DNA of 64,000 bases, from NCBI GenBank assembly GCA_963377175.1, contig CAUJNA010001213.1:372001-436000 (forward strand), in the 5' to 3' direction. The DNA is from Effrenium voratum. Its lineage: Eukaryota; Sar; Dinophyceae; Suessiales; Symbiodiniaceae. Within the stretch, counting starts at the first letter, position 1, and the number at the start of each line of letters is the position of its first letter. The position numbers were made by a program, and so were the translations under genes. Below, one piece after another: positions 1-11,400 of the stretch. The notes under the pieces are model-generated. The model made no database searches. It had not been told where the DNA came from and was given only the letters and a program-made list of their open reading frames with translations.

Positions 1-224
1 AAAGAAGCTGGCGGCCGGGTACAACTCGGGTGCGTTGAGTTGTTTTATAGAAACTTTTTGACCGCCCCACAATCCACACCCATTTGGGGTGAATGTGGGT
101 ACATTTGGCATACATGGCACGTTTGGGGGTTTGACAGTTTGGTTTCCAACACTCTGGGCACGTGTGCGGCTGGCTTCTACGTTTTTGCCCCGGGAGCGGT
201 GCACAACTGCTTTCGGCGCACAAG

Positions 225-283
225 GATTTATCGCGGGCGAGCGGCGCGAGCAAGTTCCTGAGAGGGCTGTGATCCTGTTCATT
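225..283 (+). other. candidate exon of an upstream gene
   Basis: A GC-rich segment starts after an AAG acceptor followed by G and reads GA plus FIAGERREQVPERAVILFI, ending at a possible GC donor. The splice pattern matches the confident exons downstream, so it may be a late exon of a gene lying left of the window. No partner exon was found to confirm the phase. The remainder of 1-1656 holds T/G-rich intron-like sequence, minus-strand open frames at 560-1121 that I do not recognise, and one family F element. Confidence 0.25.
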
Positions 284-1404
284 GCCAGACTTCCGGGGTC
301 TCCTTCCAAACGTTTTTGGATCTATGCTAGGCTGAACTTAAAACATAAACCATAATGTACTTGCTTTCTGTGCACCCCAAATGCGGACCAAGACTTGATG
401 AGAGCAAATCGCCTTTATTTGGCGAAGTTTGTATCCCGTGGGAACGTCGAACAGTGATACCTGCATGGGTTGTCTACCTCGGTTGGTTGAACGCTACTGC
501 GGGCGCAAGACACAACCTTTTTATCAAAGCATCCCTAAAAAAATGTGTCATCATTTGATTCAATGCAGGAAGGACGCCCAAAAAGAGCTCCCCATGCGAA
601 TTGAGCGAGGTGAGAGCGTTTGGTGAGACATCTCGCGAGCTGGATTGAAGCCGCTGGGTGCTGTTGGTGCTTTTCTTTCCTCCCAGTTTTTCAGTGAAGA
701 GTGTTTTCCCCATGTTTTGAGGGTAAAGGTGGCCAAACCCCCAAAGAGCCTCTTCCCAGGACCAACGGGCTTGGGGGAGTCCAAATCGGCTGCTTCAGCT
801 AGCGCTTGAGGCATTTGGTTCGCTAAGCAGGCTACAGAGGAACTCGCAAGGGCTGGGAAGATAATGGGTATCCCACTGACTGAACCAATCTGGGTGTGGC
901 TCAAAATTAGACAGGAGGGGCAAGCCGCAGGTCTTGGTCCATGTCTCCACTTGCCAGGGCAACCCATTTTGGAATTCCGTGTGTTTTTTTTTGAGCCACG
1001 GCCATCTGGGTGTTGTCTTGGCGGAAATGAATGATGGCCCTGGCGAACCTGGCTGTTGTACTTTGTTGGATATCGTGTCCAGTGAACTGCACCATTGATG
1101 GCACAATATTTTTTCCGTCACTTGCTTTATGAAAAGGAGTGTTTCATGCGCACGTCGTTTATTTGGGTTTTCCTCGGAAAAACAATATGGGACGTAATTT
1201 TGACGCTGACTCAGATAATGAGTGGAGGGGTTGCTTTATTCCCGGGCTTGCCGTGCCATCCTGTCGCTTCTTTGCTGCACGGAGACGCGTTATCCGGAGG
1301 GCTGTTTGCAGGCGCGACTGCCCCATCCTCGATTGTTTCATAGGAGCATAGTGCGACGGCATGGTGGAAAAGTCCGATCGCGATGATCCTTGGGTTTCGG
1401 GCAA

Positions 1405-1532
1405 TACTGTGGATGGACGAAATCCTGCACCACCTAAGAAGACCTGGAATGATGATTCCACTGTCAATACCAACAAACAACGGAATCACATGATGGTTTC
1501 AAAGTGGTGCAGAGTTTCGTCCATCCACAGTA
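1405..1532. mobile_element. family F inverted-repeat element
   Basis: The ends are a near-perfect inverted repeat: TACTGTGGATGGACGAAATC at the left, its complement (GATTTCGTCCATCCACAGTA type) at the right, with GCACCACCTAAGAA type subterminal sequence. No coding capacity. Non-autonomous (MITE or introner-like) element just upstream of the OLA1 start codon. Other copies are at 9453, 23722, 32376, 47641 and 58706. Confidence 0.75.
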
Positions 1533-1656
1533 TCACCAAGGTGTTTTTGCGGCTTGGGTAGGCTTCAGTTTTGCATCGTGGGTATGGGTTTTGCGCAGTC
1601 CTCGGTTCAGAAGCTGGCCGCGGAGCAACCAACATTTGGCTCAGCCTTCCGTTGCC

Positions 1657-4600
1657 ATGCCGCCAAAGAAGAAAGTGGAGGAGGACGGATGAGCCTGCCC
1701 GTGGCTTTGCGCAACTTCCGAGCTGCATGTAAAACGAGCTCATGTGATAAACAGAGTGATGAAGGCCGTTTTCCTGGTCATCCTTTTTGCTTGCGGTTTG
1801 TGAATCATAGTGCATTGCCTAGATAGGTGCCCTTTCTGGGTCAGTTTGGCTAACGGTAGGTGGCACTTGATTTAGCTTGGTTCGGCTCATTCACTGTAGC
1901 AGCTAACATGTGTTTTGCCAAGGACAGACAGTGACATATGACAGGAGTCGAGGGAGGTTAGGACTCCCCTAAACCCTTTTTCACCTCCTGAGTTCCTGAA
2001 CTTTGAACTTTTTGGAAAGACAATTTTAGATGAACACAAAGTGGCCAATCCACTCAGGAAGTAAGGTTTTCAGAATTCCTAAGCAAGTTGTTTAGAGAGC
2101 TTGCCCTTGGCGGATTTGCGGGGCGTTTGGTTTCCGTCCTAATTTAGATAGATTTGCATTCGACTGAAACGACTGTGTTTCCAAATAAGAGACCACAAGC
2201 ATTGTTGGTTTTCTTCTGGTTTCCCTTTAAAACCACCCCAAAATAGGCACCCTCAAAACAAGACACCCCTAAGTATTGAATCATTGGTTCGAAGGATGAC
2301 GGGGAGCCGAGCAAGGATCCATCTCAGAGGCTAGAAAGTTACGAATCATTTGAAATAATGATGCAATGTGTTGTAATGTTTGGTTTCGGGGTGACGAGCC
2401 ATCTCAGCTTGGGATCTTAGACCCCAGCTGAGTCTGGCCGTCTCGACCTCCATGTCAACCTGCCGAAAAAGTCTCCAGCTGCCAAGCGGCAGGAGGTGGT
2501 TGGGCCATGGATGCTCGGGAGATGGTCGCGAGCTCTGAAGGTCGGGCTGGTCGGCATGCCGAGCCTTGGTGAAACAAGTGGCCATGGGTGAGTCAGAACC
2601 TAGGCCTCCATTTTGGGGCGGATGAACACCCATTATGTTGATGTTCGGAACAGGGTTCTGACCCATAGTGAAGTCACCAGCGAGTTTTGTGTTTGCGAAC
2701 CCCAGTTGCCCAGTGGCGTTGGGGTTTTTCTCTCCTTAAACCCTTCCAACCAAACAAATCCCTTTTCCCCCATGTCCCCTGGGCATTTGTGTTGGGTGAA
2801 AGTTGGCAGTCCACTCCATTTGGGCGTCCCCGAGAGGCCAAAGCAAAGGAGATGGTGGCATCTACCAACTCTCCCTGGTGCAAATCGGGTTAAGACTGTA
2901 CCGTTTATACCCCCCCCTTCAGAATCCCAAACACCGGTGGTCAGGGAGGGGACTTGGAGTGAAAGCTGGGTGGTGACCATGACGACAATCGGATTGGTGT
3001 CAAGTTGCACCGCACTTCTCAGTGCTGAGGCGGCAAATAGTGAAACCAGATAGGCTGACTTGTCACCCAATAAATGTGTTATGTTTCAATGTGTTCTTGC
3101 TTTGGGTTGGTGAACTCATGTTTCTTCACGCCTTCACGCTGGGTGCTAATTACTGCTAATTGACCCCTAGCTCGTTTGATTGTCACGCAAGGAAACCGAA
3201 CAGGGACGAGCAACTTGCCGTATCAATATGTTTGTTGTTCTAGAGCCCCCTCATATTGAAAACCAACAAACGTGGACCCTGCCAGTTTGTTGTCGAACCC
3301 GTGTTGGCCAACTGGCAGATAGCCTCCCGTCGCCATGGCAGGGGGTCTGGTTTGGACGATTTTCCTTTAGAAGGGATTTTTTGGTGGGTTCCATGTTAAT
3401 TCGTGGACGGGACGGCCCTTCCTTGTTTCAGCCACTGAAGATCAGTTTCCTTTTGGAGGGATCGCCTTTCAGGTTCCATGCGTAGGGTAGCTGCCGCGGT
3501 TCCTCAGGAATGTCGGCAAGAGTACGCTCTACAATACTCTGAGCGGCTTGGCCCGTAGTTGAGTTTCAAGTTTCTGGGAGCTGAGCTTGTTTGTTGTTTT
3601 ATTTTGGTGTGTGTGTGTGTGTGTTGCACTTTAAGAATCACTCATATCACTTTTGGATGGGGAAAGCTGAGGTTTGATTGTTTGGATGGGCGCGTCCTTG
3701 TTTCGGACGGGCTTCGTTATATAGCGCTGTCATTTGTTGCACGAAGGGATCGTTGCAGTGGCCTGGCGTTTTAGTCGAGGGTGCGCTTGACAAAGTCTGG
3801 TGGTCGGGCCAGTTTGTCCTGGATGGCCTCAGCCCAGTGAATGCCTGAATCTTGGCCCAGAGTCGCCTGGTTTCCCCCTTTGGTCTCCCCCTTTGTGGTC
3901 TACTGGTTGTGGACGACAATCTTTACCGCTTTGCTCCTTGTCCCTTCGCTGCAGGGGTCGAAGGTCAAGGCTTCGGGAGCTGCTCAACTAAAGCTCTCAT
4001 TTCCTTTTCCCCAGAATTAGATCCCCCTCTTCTTTTTTTTTGCTTTTTTGGCGTCCCTTTGTTTTCCACTAACCAGGAAAAATATAAACTGCAGTTGTCC
4101 TAATTCCAGCCTAGTCCTGTCGGCCCATTCGCTGGCGTGAGGTAAGTCGCACCATTCCAAGACTGCCAACGCCGCTTGGAAGCACGCAATGGCAAGAAGG
4201 ATGTGGGTGTTTTTTGGGGGGAACCTTTTTTTCAAAGGAAACCAAGAGGACAACCACAATCCCCCCCCCCGTTTTGACATACCCATGTGCGCGCGAATCT
4301 ATTCCTTTTGTCATGGCTATTGCCCAGGGCATTCCCCATAAATCATTCAGATGGTGTTCAAATGGAAGTCGCCAGGGGAAGCTACAGGGCCCCAAAGAAT
4401 GGGGCGTTCCCCATTGCCAGAAGCAGATTTTGTTCGATTTATTTCTGCATCCTGGTCGATGCATTGCGGGGTGTTTCGGATCCCCAAAAATGAAGTATCC
4501 GGATGGCCTTTTTCATATTCAGTTTCATCGTATGACACCACCCGGAGTTGCCATCATATACCCAGTTGTTCAGTGACGACCTTGCGCCGCTTGAAGGTAA

Positions 4601-7600
4601 TGCAACCGATTTTCCATTGCACCCGAAATCCTATCTCTCTTAGATGCTCGTCACGCCAACTTTGTCCAACTTTTTTTGGTGAGTTCAGTGGGTTTACCTC
4701 AAGGGCTCCCCTCTTCTACCAGAGTTACTGTCTTCAAATAACCATTCGGGCCTTTTCAAATGAGGTCTTTTCAGTGATTTGTCTAACTGTTCACGGCTGC
4801 ATAAAATCCACAAAAAGCAGGTTGAGTGCATGACCAGAACTAAGGAATCTTCTGAAGTTGAGTTCATTATCAGGGCACTGCTCCATTGATGTGGGCATGC
4901 TCCGAACAGATTGAAGAAAGGTTGGGAAAAGTTGGAGCATGTTGGAACAACGATGGGAAACAGGTTGGGACAAAGGTTGGGAAAAGTTGGGAAAAGGATT
5001 GAAAAAAGAGGTTGGGAAAAGGTTGGGAACAAGTTGGGAAAAGGTTGGGAAACAAGTCGGGGAAAAAATTGGGAAACAAGGTAGGCACAGGTTGGGAGAA
5101 AGTTGGGAGAAAGTTGGGAAAAAGTTGGGAAAAAGTCGGGAAACAAGTCGGGGAACAAGTTGAGAAAAAAGGTGGGAAAAGGTTGGGAAAAGGTTGGGAA
5201 AAGGTTGGGACAAAATGGGGAGAAAAGGTTGGGGGAAAAAGGTGGTAAAAAGCTGGGAAAAGGTTGGGAGAAAGTTGGAAAAGGTTGGGACAAAGATGGG
5301 AAAAGGTTGGGACAAGGTTGGGACAAGTTGGGTAGCCGTTGAGAGCATGGAAAAACTTGGGACAAGTTGGGAAATGCACGGAAAAGAGTTGGGAAGCGTT
5401 TGCGAACAAGTTGGGATGAGAATCATATTGCTGCAAAGACTTTTCTGATATGAGTGGAACAGCAGCTGCTGTGAGGGCCTTGCCAGGGCTGGCACTGTTG
5501 TAAGGAGTTTCCAGGGTTATTAAGGATAATGCAGCTCTGTTGTGTGAATTGTTTAGCTTCTTGTGGTTTTCTTTGGTTTGATGTGCCTAAAAGCAGTTTC
5601 CACAGAGACCTTTCTTGAAACGGTATGACTGGTACGCCTTTGATACTGCCTAATACCCGGGTAACCAGTATCACACACGTCCCATTATTCGGGGGTGGGC
5701 GCCCCTCAAAAGTGATCTGAATCCAACCACAAAAAGGGATCGGACACCCCCCCATCAAGATCAAGCAGGAGTTCAGGCAATTCTGTGGTAACTACTGCGC
5801 TTCTAGCAAACAGCTCTCGCGCTTTCCGGCAAGAACCAATAAGAGCAGGGGAAAAAATAAACAAACAATCAAGAGACCACAAAACGCCCGAAAAAGCAAC
5901 CATCAAACAACCAAAAAACAACAATCGAACCCTCCGAGGTGCCTTTTTGTACCATCGACCCCACAGAGACCAGGGCCTTCGTGGAAGACGATCGCTTTGA
6001 CTGGCTCGTGGCCCAGCACAAGCCCAAGAGCGAGGTCAAGGCGCCGAGTTTTTTGCGCAGGGGACGAGTTGGCCGCGAGGGTTTGCCCTTCCACCCGCTT
6101 CACGTGGAACCGTTCGACGTTCGGGCGGGGATCCCTTGAAGTGGAAAATGGTCCAAACCAGGACCCCTCGAGCGTCAGGTTCCATGTTAATTGGCGGGAG
6201 GGTAAATGCTCCTTCGGTTTTCAAGGGAGACCACACTGTGCTGATGGTGTTTGAAGTGTCCTCGGGTTTTGACGGAAACCACGACTTTTGCCAGACTTGG
6301 GAACGTGGGTTGGTTTTGACTGGGGCGCGACTCTGATAGACGTTCGGATGCATCTTCAAGTGGGTGGCTCGTCTTGTTTGGCTTGGTCGCCTTTTTTGTG
6401 CGGGTGCTCAGCTGGGAATGTGGGAATAAACTCAGGGATTCCCTTAAAGGGAACCACAAGACACGGTTTATGAGGGTCCTTCCTCGTTTTGTTTTCCCGA
6501 GCACCAGCAAGTTTTGGCTGGGTCTAAGGGGACTCCAAAAGGAATCCACCCATTGTAGGGCCTCATCCTGTTTTGAGACAAATCCATTGTTCACTGCAAA
6601 CACACGCTTTTTTGCAGTATTCCACTCAAGCAGTGAGATTGCGAGTAAACCAAGCATACTGAACCAGCGGAAAAATTAGACTTGGTCCCCAACTTGCAAT
6701 ACGTAGGGCATGCACTGTAGCTTGCGTTCCCACTTGTTCCTTGGATGTCTCCACTAGAAAAGGTCAACCCCCAGAAAAGGTGAACCCTTGTTCATCACGG
6801 CCACTGGGCAACTGAGTAGCTCACCTGGGTAACTGCAGTCCTTCATGTTCCTTGTCAACGGGCAAAAAATGCCTTGTTGCAGACTGGGGGGGTCTACTTC
6901 TTCGTTTGGTTTGAGTGCAATCAATATTCATGTTTTTCAGTTTGGTTTCGGTCTTTCACAAATGCTCCCACCTGCCCAGACCACACCACCCCCTGCCAAA
7001 CACACATAGTTTTTGTTTGCTTCAGTCTTCCCAAGTGAGACGCAATCAAAGCCAAGGTAGATGAAGGTTAGCAAAGGGACAGTTCCAATGATAATACAAT
7101 AGACACAAAGCCGTTTGCTTTACATAGACTCCTCTAGTAGCAGGTTCTTATTGTAACCAGCTGCATTTGAGGATGTGTCTAAACAAGCCGACCCCCAAAA
7201 GAAGCTTCGGTGTTCCGTTTGGTTTCCCTTTAAAGCAAGGTGAACAGTGCTCCCTCAACAACCGCACACCTTAACAGGGAACCCTGTTCGTTTGGGAGGG
7301 TTCAAAATAAAATGTTGATACTTCAAAAGGAAGCCAGCCATTAATAGGGTAACGCTCGACGAGCAAATGAATCCCCACTAAAAGGAATTGGGCACCCCCA
7401 CTCAAAATCCACCAGAGGCTTATGAACCTGACTAACTAGAACAGAAAATCATTATTCATTATTATTCCTATGGTTTTCAGGGTTCCGACCCCTGGAAATG
7501 GTTCCCAAAATGAAATATGTTAGACCCTAGACCCCTATTGACATTGGGGAACCAGCCCCTGGTTGGGCCCTTGAAAACCATAGGAATAACATGTTGGGAG

Positions 7601-8378
7601 GGGGATGGTTCCAGGTGGCATTGTTCAGGCAAAACTAAGGTTTGTTGCTTTGCAGAATTGGAACATCCCAGCGTTGTGGGATCACTCGGGGTTTATCCAA
7701 CCACTTCTGGGATACTTTTAGGAATCCCCTTTATACGGGGGTCGGAATGTCTTTGGGAAGCATATTTGTTGTTGTATCAAGCAGTCGTCCTTTCCCACAA
7801 CCCTGGAACATCCCTTATGTTGGGACGGGGATGGTGGTATTTTTCATAGAAAACCGAGGTAGTTGTGTTTTTTTTCCCCTCGGAATTGGAACCTTCCTTT
7901 CTGATTATGTTGGGAAACATTTTGATTTTTTGGCTTATTGTGGTTTAGTGGTTGGAATCCAACCACTTCACCGCTAAATTCTCAATTTTAGCTCAACTTC
8001 CAAGGTCAACCAAGTTTCTGATTCTGTGGGGTGTCCAGGGTCACGCGTCCGAACACCCGGAGGCCTTTGTGACGGTGGTGGACATTGCCGGGTTGATCTC
8101 TGGCGCGCACCAGGGCCCTTTGGCGCCTTTAGTCCAGTGCCTTTAGGCGTCTTTTTGGTGGAGCCCACAAAAGGGGGAGTACAGGGAAACCTTTTGCCCT
8201 TCCTCCCACTAGCATGGTCGGTAAACTTTTGAATTCGCCCCTGCTTAGTAAGCATTGGGGCGAAAATCGGGCCCGGCTGGCCCAGGATTTTATGAATTGA
8301 CAACTTACCAACTTCCATTTGCTTGTGAATATTTTTTTTCCGTGTTGGTTTTTAAGGGAATCTATCACTACTGGATGT

Positions 8379-8416
<38 letters not shown>

Positions 8417-11400
8417 CGGGGGGCTTAAGCAAATGGAAGCTATGTTCAAGCTTCCGTTTGTTTGAAGGGTTCTCCATAAACAACCGGGCTGAGTCTCGGA
8501 CGCCAAAAAAAACATGTGAAATCCTTTGTTTGCCGGGTTTCGCGAGGATTCTAGAAGCCCACGCTTTTCAGGTCCCGATTGGTTTTGGAGGAACCACAAA
8601 AGAGGAACCCGGGTTGGCTGCAAGCACTTCAACCTGCTTCTACTTTCAGGTCGCTTGCAACCAGAGGGTTCTGCAAAAACCAGCTGAACGGGTCTACTTC
8701 CATTTGCTTGTTTTTTTGTGTTTTTTTTCCCCCTTGTTGGTTTAAAAAGAAATCTAGGTCTCCCAATAGTGCCCTTTCCCCTTTTTTTGGGATCTACTGG
8801 AGGTCGATTGCACTACTGGACATGAAGTTTCTCAGAGATGGAATCCGTTTGGGTGGTGAAACCGGTTGCTTGGCCGAGCGGATGACCACCAATCCCACCG
8901 ATTTGGTGCCGATCGAGTCGCATGGATTTGGGCCATCCACGTGTCAGCTTCGGATTAATTCATCCGGAGGACCCTCCTTGAATTAGATCATTTCCGTACC
9001 AGAAGAAGCCACGGTCAGGAATCCGAGCTCAACATGATCAAGCTTTATGATACCCCTTCTGCTGCTTTCTTGTTGGTTCTCCTTCAAACCCATCCAACAA
9101 AGGCGACCCCTGTGCTGAAAAAGCACCCATACGTTCTCTTGGCGGCTCCCAGCCACCCCCTTAGCTCTTTAGTGTTTAGTGGTTGGAGTTCCATTTAACC
9201 CACTAAACATTGTGCTTTCAGCAAGGGATCTAAAAACGGATGCTAGGTCCCCCGCTAGTGCCCTTGCCCCCCTTTTTTGGCTGGAGGACCCAGAAGGGCT
9301 CTGAAAACGGACAGCCCAGTGGGCCAGTCGGCCACCTTTTTTTTTAGCCGCCAGAACAACATGGGGCCAGGTGAGGGCCTGGGCAACGCTTTCCTCTCCC
9401 ACATCCAGTCCGTGGACTCCAAGTCGCAAGAACACGTCGGCACTCGCTGTGGTACTGTGGATGGACAAAATCCACTTCGCACCACCTAAGAAACCCATCG
9501 GAATGATTCGATTCCCCTGTAAACACCAACAAGCAATGGCTTTGGTGCAGGATTTCGTCCATCCACTTCCACAGATTTTAGGGCAACCGGTGCCAAAAGT
9601 GCTAATTGTTTGGGCGGGGTTGTTTGTGTTTTTTTTGCCTGGGGTTGTTTGTTGTTTTGTTGGTCCCCCTGGTTGGCTGGTCGGTCGGTCGGTCGGTTGG
9701 TTGGTTGGTTGGTCGGTGGGTCGGTGGGTCGGTTGGTGGGTGGGTGGGTCGGTCGGTTGGTCAGTTGGTTTGTTGATTGGTTGGTCAGTTGCGCACATGC
9801 ACGCATACACGCACGCATGCATACGTACGTGCATACAAACATAGACACATAGAGCATGCGCATATACACACACACATGCGTACAGATGCCCAGCCCAACG
9901 GGGCGCAACTTGGTCCAGGCTATGCTGAGGATATTGCTAGGCCAATAATACCCAGTTTGTTTTTCCTGTTGCCGTTTTGTCGTTTTGGTTTTTGGGGTTT
10001 GTTCCCCGCCCAACCACTACGTTCGGGGAAGTACTTTTGGTTTTTTGACCTGATGGGGATGTGTTTTGTTTGTTGATTGTTTTGTGGGCGGGGGTTGGAT
10101 ATTTGTTTTCTTTGCTTGGGGTGTGGGGTTTGGGATTTGTTTTGGGTTTGTGTTTTTTGTTTCGTAATCTATGTTTTTTGGGTGGGGGGCTTTTTTTATT
10201 TTATTTTTTTTGGGGGGGGGTGCGGCTTGTTTTGTTTCCTTTTTTCTGTTTTTGGGGCTGCTTGGAAGCCAACCTCATGGGCGTTGCGGACAAACATGAT
10301 AGATCTGCTTGGGTTTTGGACTGCCACGTTTCTGAGTGGCCAAGCGGATCGCCCTTCGCGCAGAATTCTTAGGGCCCTGAATGCTGAGAACAGGGTTGTG
10401 GGGCGGTGCTATCAAGTCAATATACATGTAATTCTTCGGCCCTTGCGTTTGAATCCACTTTACTCTTGACCCCTGATTGCTACATCTCCCAGTGATTGCT
10501 TAGGGGTGCCCTGCAAGAAAGCAAATCCCGCCACCTGAGCAGTAAGTGGATTCAGTGTATTGATGAGGTGTCCGACGTCAGAAAGGACCACTCACACCGT
10601 GGGAAGGCCCTCAACATAGAAACCTTCTTCTTCTGTTGCTTCATGGCCCTCGTTTTGTTTTGGTTGTGAAGGTCGCCAGGATTTGTCCTTAGGCAACCCC
10701 GGCTACGAGCTATTCGCATCCTCGAGAACAACAGCCCCAGGCAAACGATCAACAACACACTCACCCACTTCAACCACTTGAGCTGAGTTTTCTCAGGCAT
10801 ATAAGGCATATCCCAGAAATGCACCTTTCCATGGCTGGGCGGACGCCGGAGAACGTGTTGCTTTCCTAGCGGCCCCTTTGAAACTCAACTAGTTCAGGGT
10901 GAAGCTCTGCAGCTCCGATCTGGGAGCTTCGTGCTCAACGGCGCGCCCTTCCACAATTGTGGTCGAGTTGGCCGGACCAAACCACGTCAGGGTGAACCCC
11001 AAACGCGAAGTAGCTGAGGGGTTATATAACTTGGTGGCTCCCAGCCATCCCCTTAGCCTTTTGGCCTTTTAGTGTTTAGTGGGGGTTTCCATTCAACCCT
11101 TTCAAAGTTAAACCTTTTAGCGGGGGATCGAAAACGGACAGCTCAGAGAAAACGAAAGAGCTCAGCCCGAACTATGGCTGAGTGTTGTAGTTGGCCCCTT
11201 GCAGTTTCATGAGCTGCGGAGGGGTACTCTGAGATTCGGGGAAGATTGTGGTTCGGGCCACGGGAAATTACAGTTTGTGTGGTTTCCCCTCATTTTGGGT
11301 TGGCAAATTATCAGAGTTCCTGCAAGCTCTGGGTTGGAATGAATTAATTGAAGCCGCAGATAGTCCTCGTGGCTTGCCCTTTCACCCACCATAGTAGAGA

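Noticed and set aside
560..1121. Minus-strand frames of 108 and 135 codons before OLA1
   Set aside because: Three different frames are open in pieces, no family recognised; could be an old repeat but not supportable.
4694..5495. Overlapping minus-strand frames of 188 to 234 codons rich in Pro, Phe and Ser
   Set aside because: They translate the 11-bp minisatellite; all three frames and both strands are open.
9169..10013. Minus-strand frames of 175 and 234 codons
   Set aside because: Mostly GGTT and CACA simple repeats within OLA1 intron 6.
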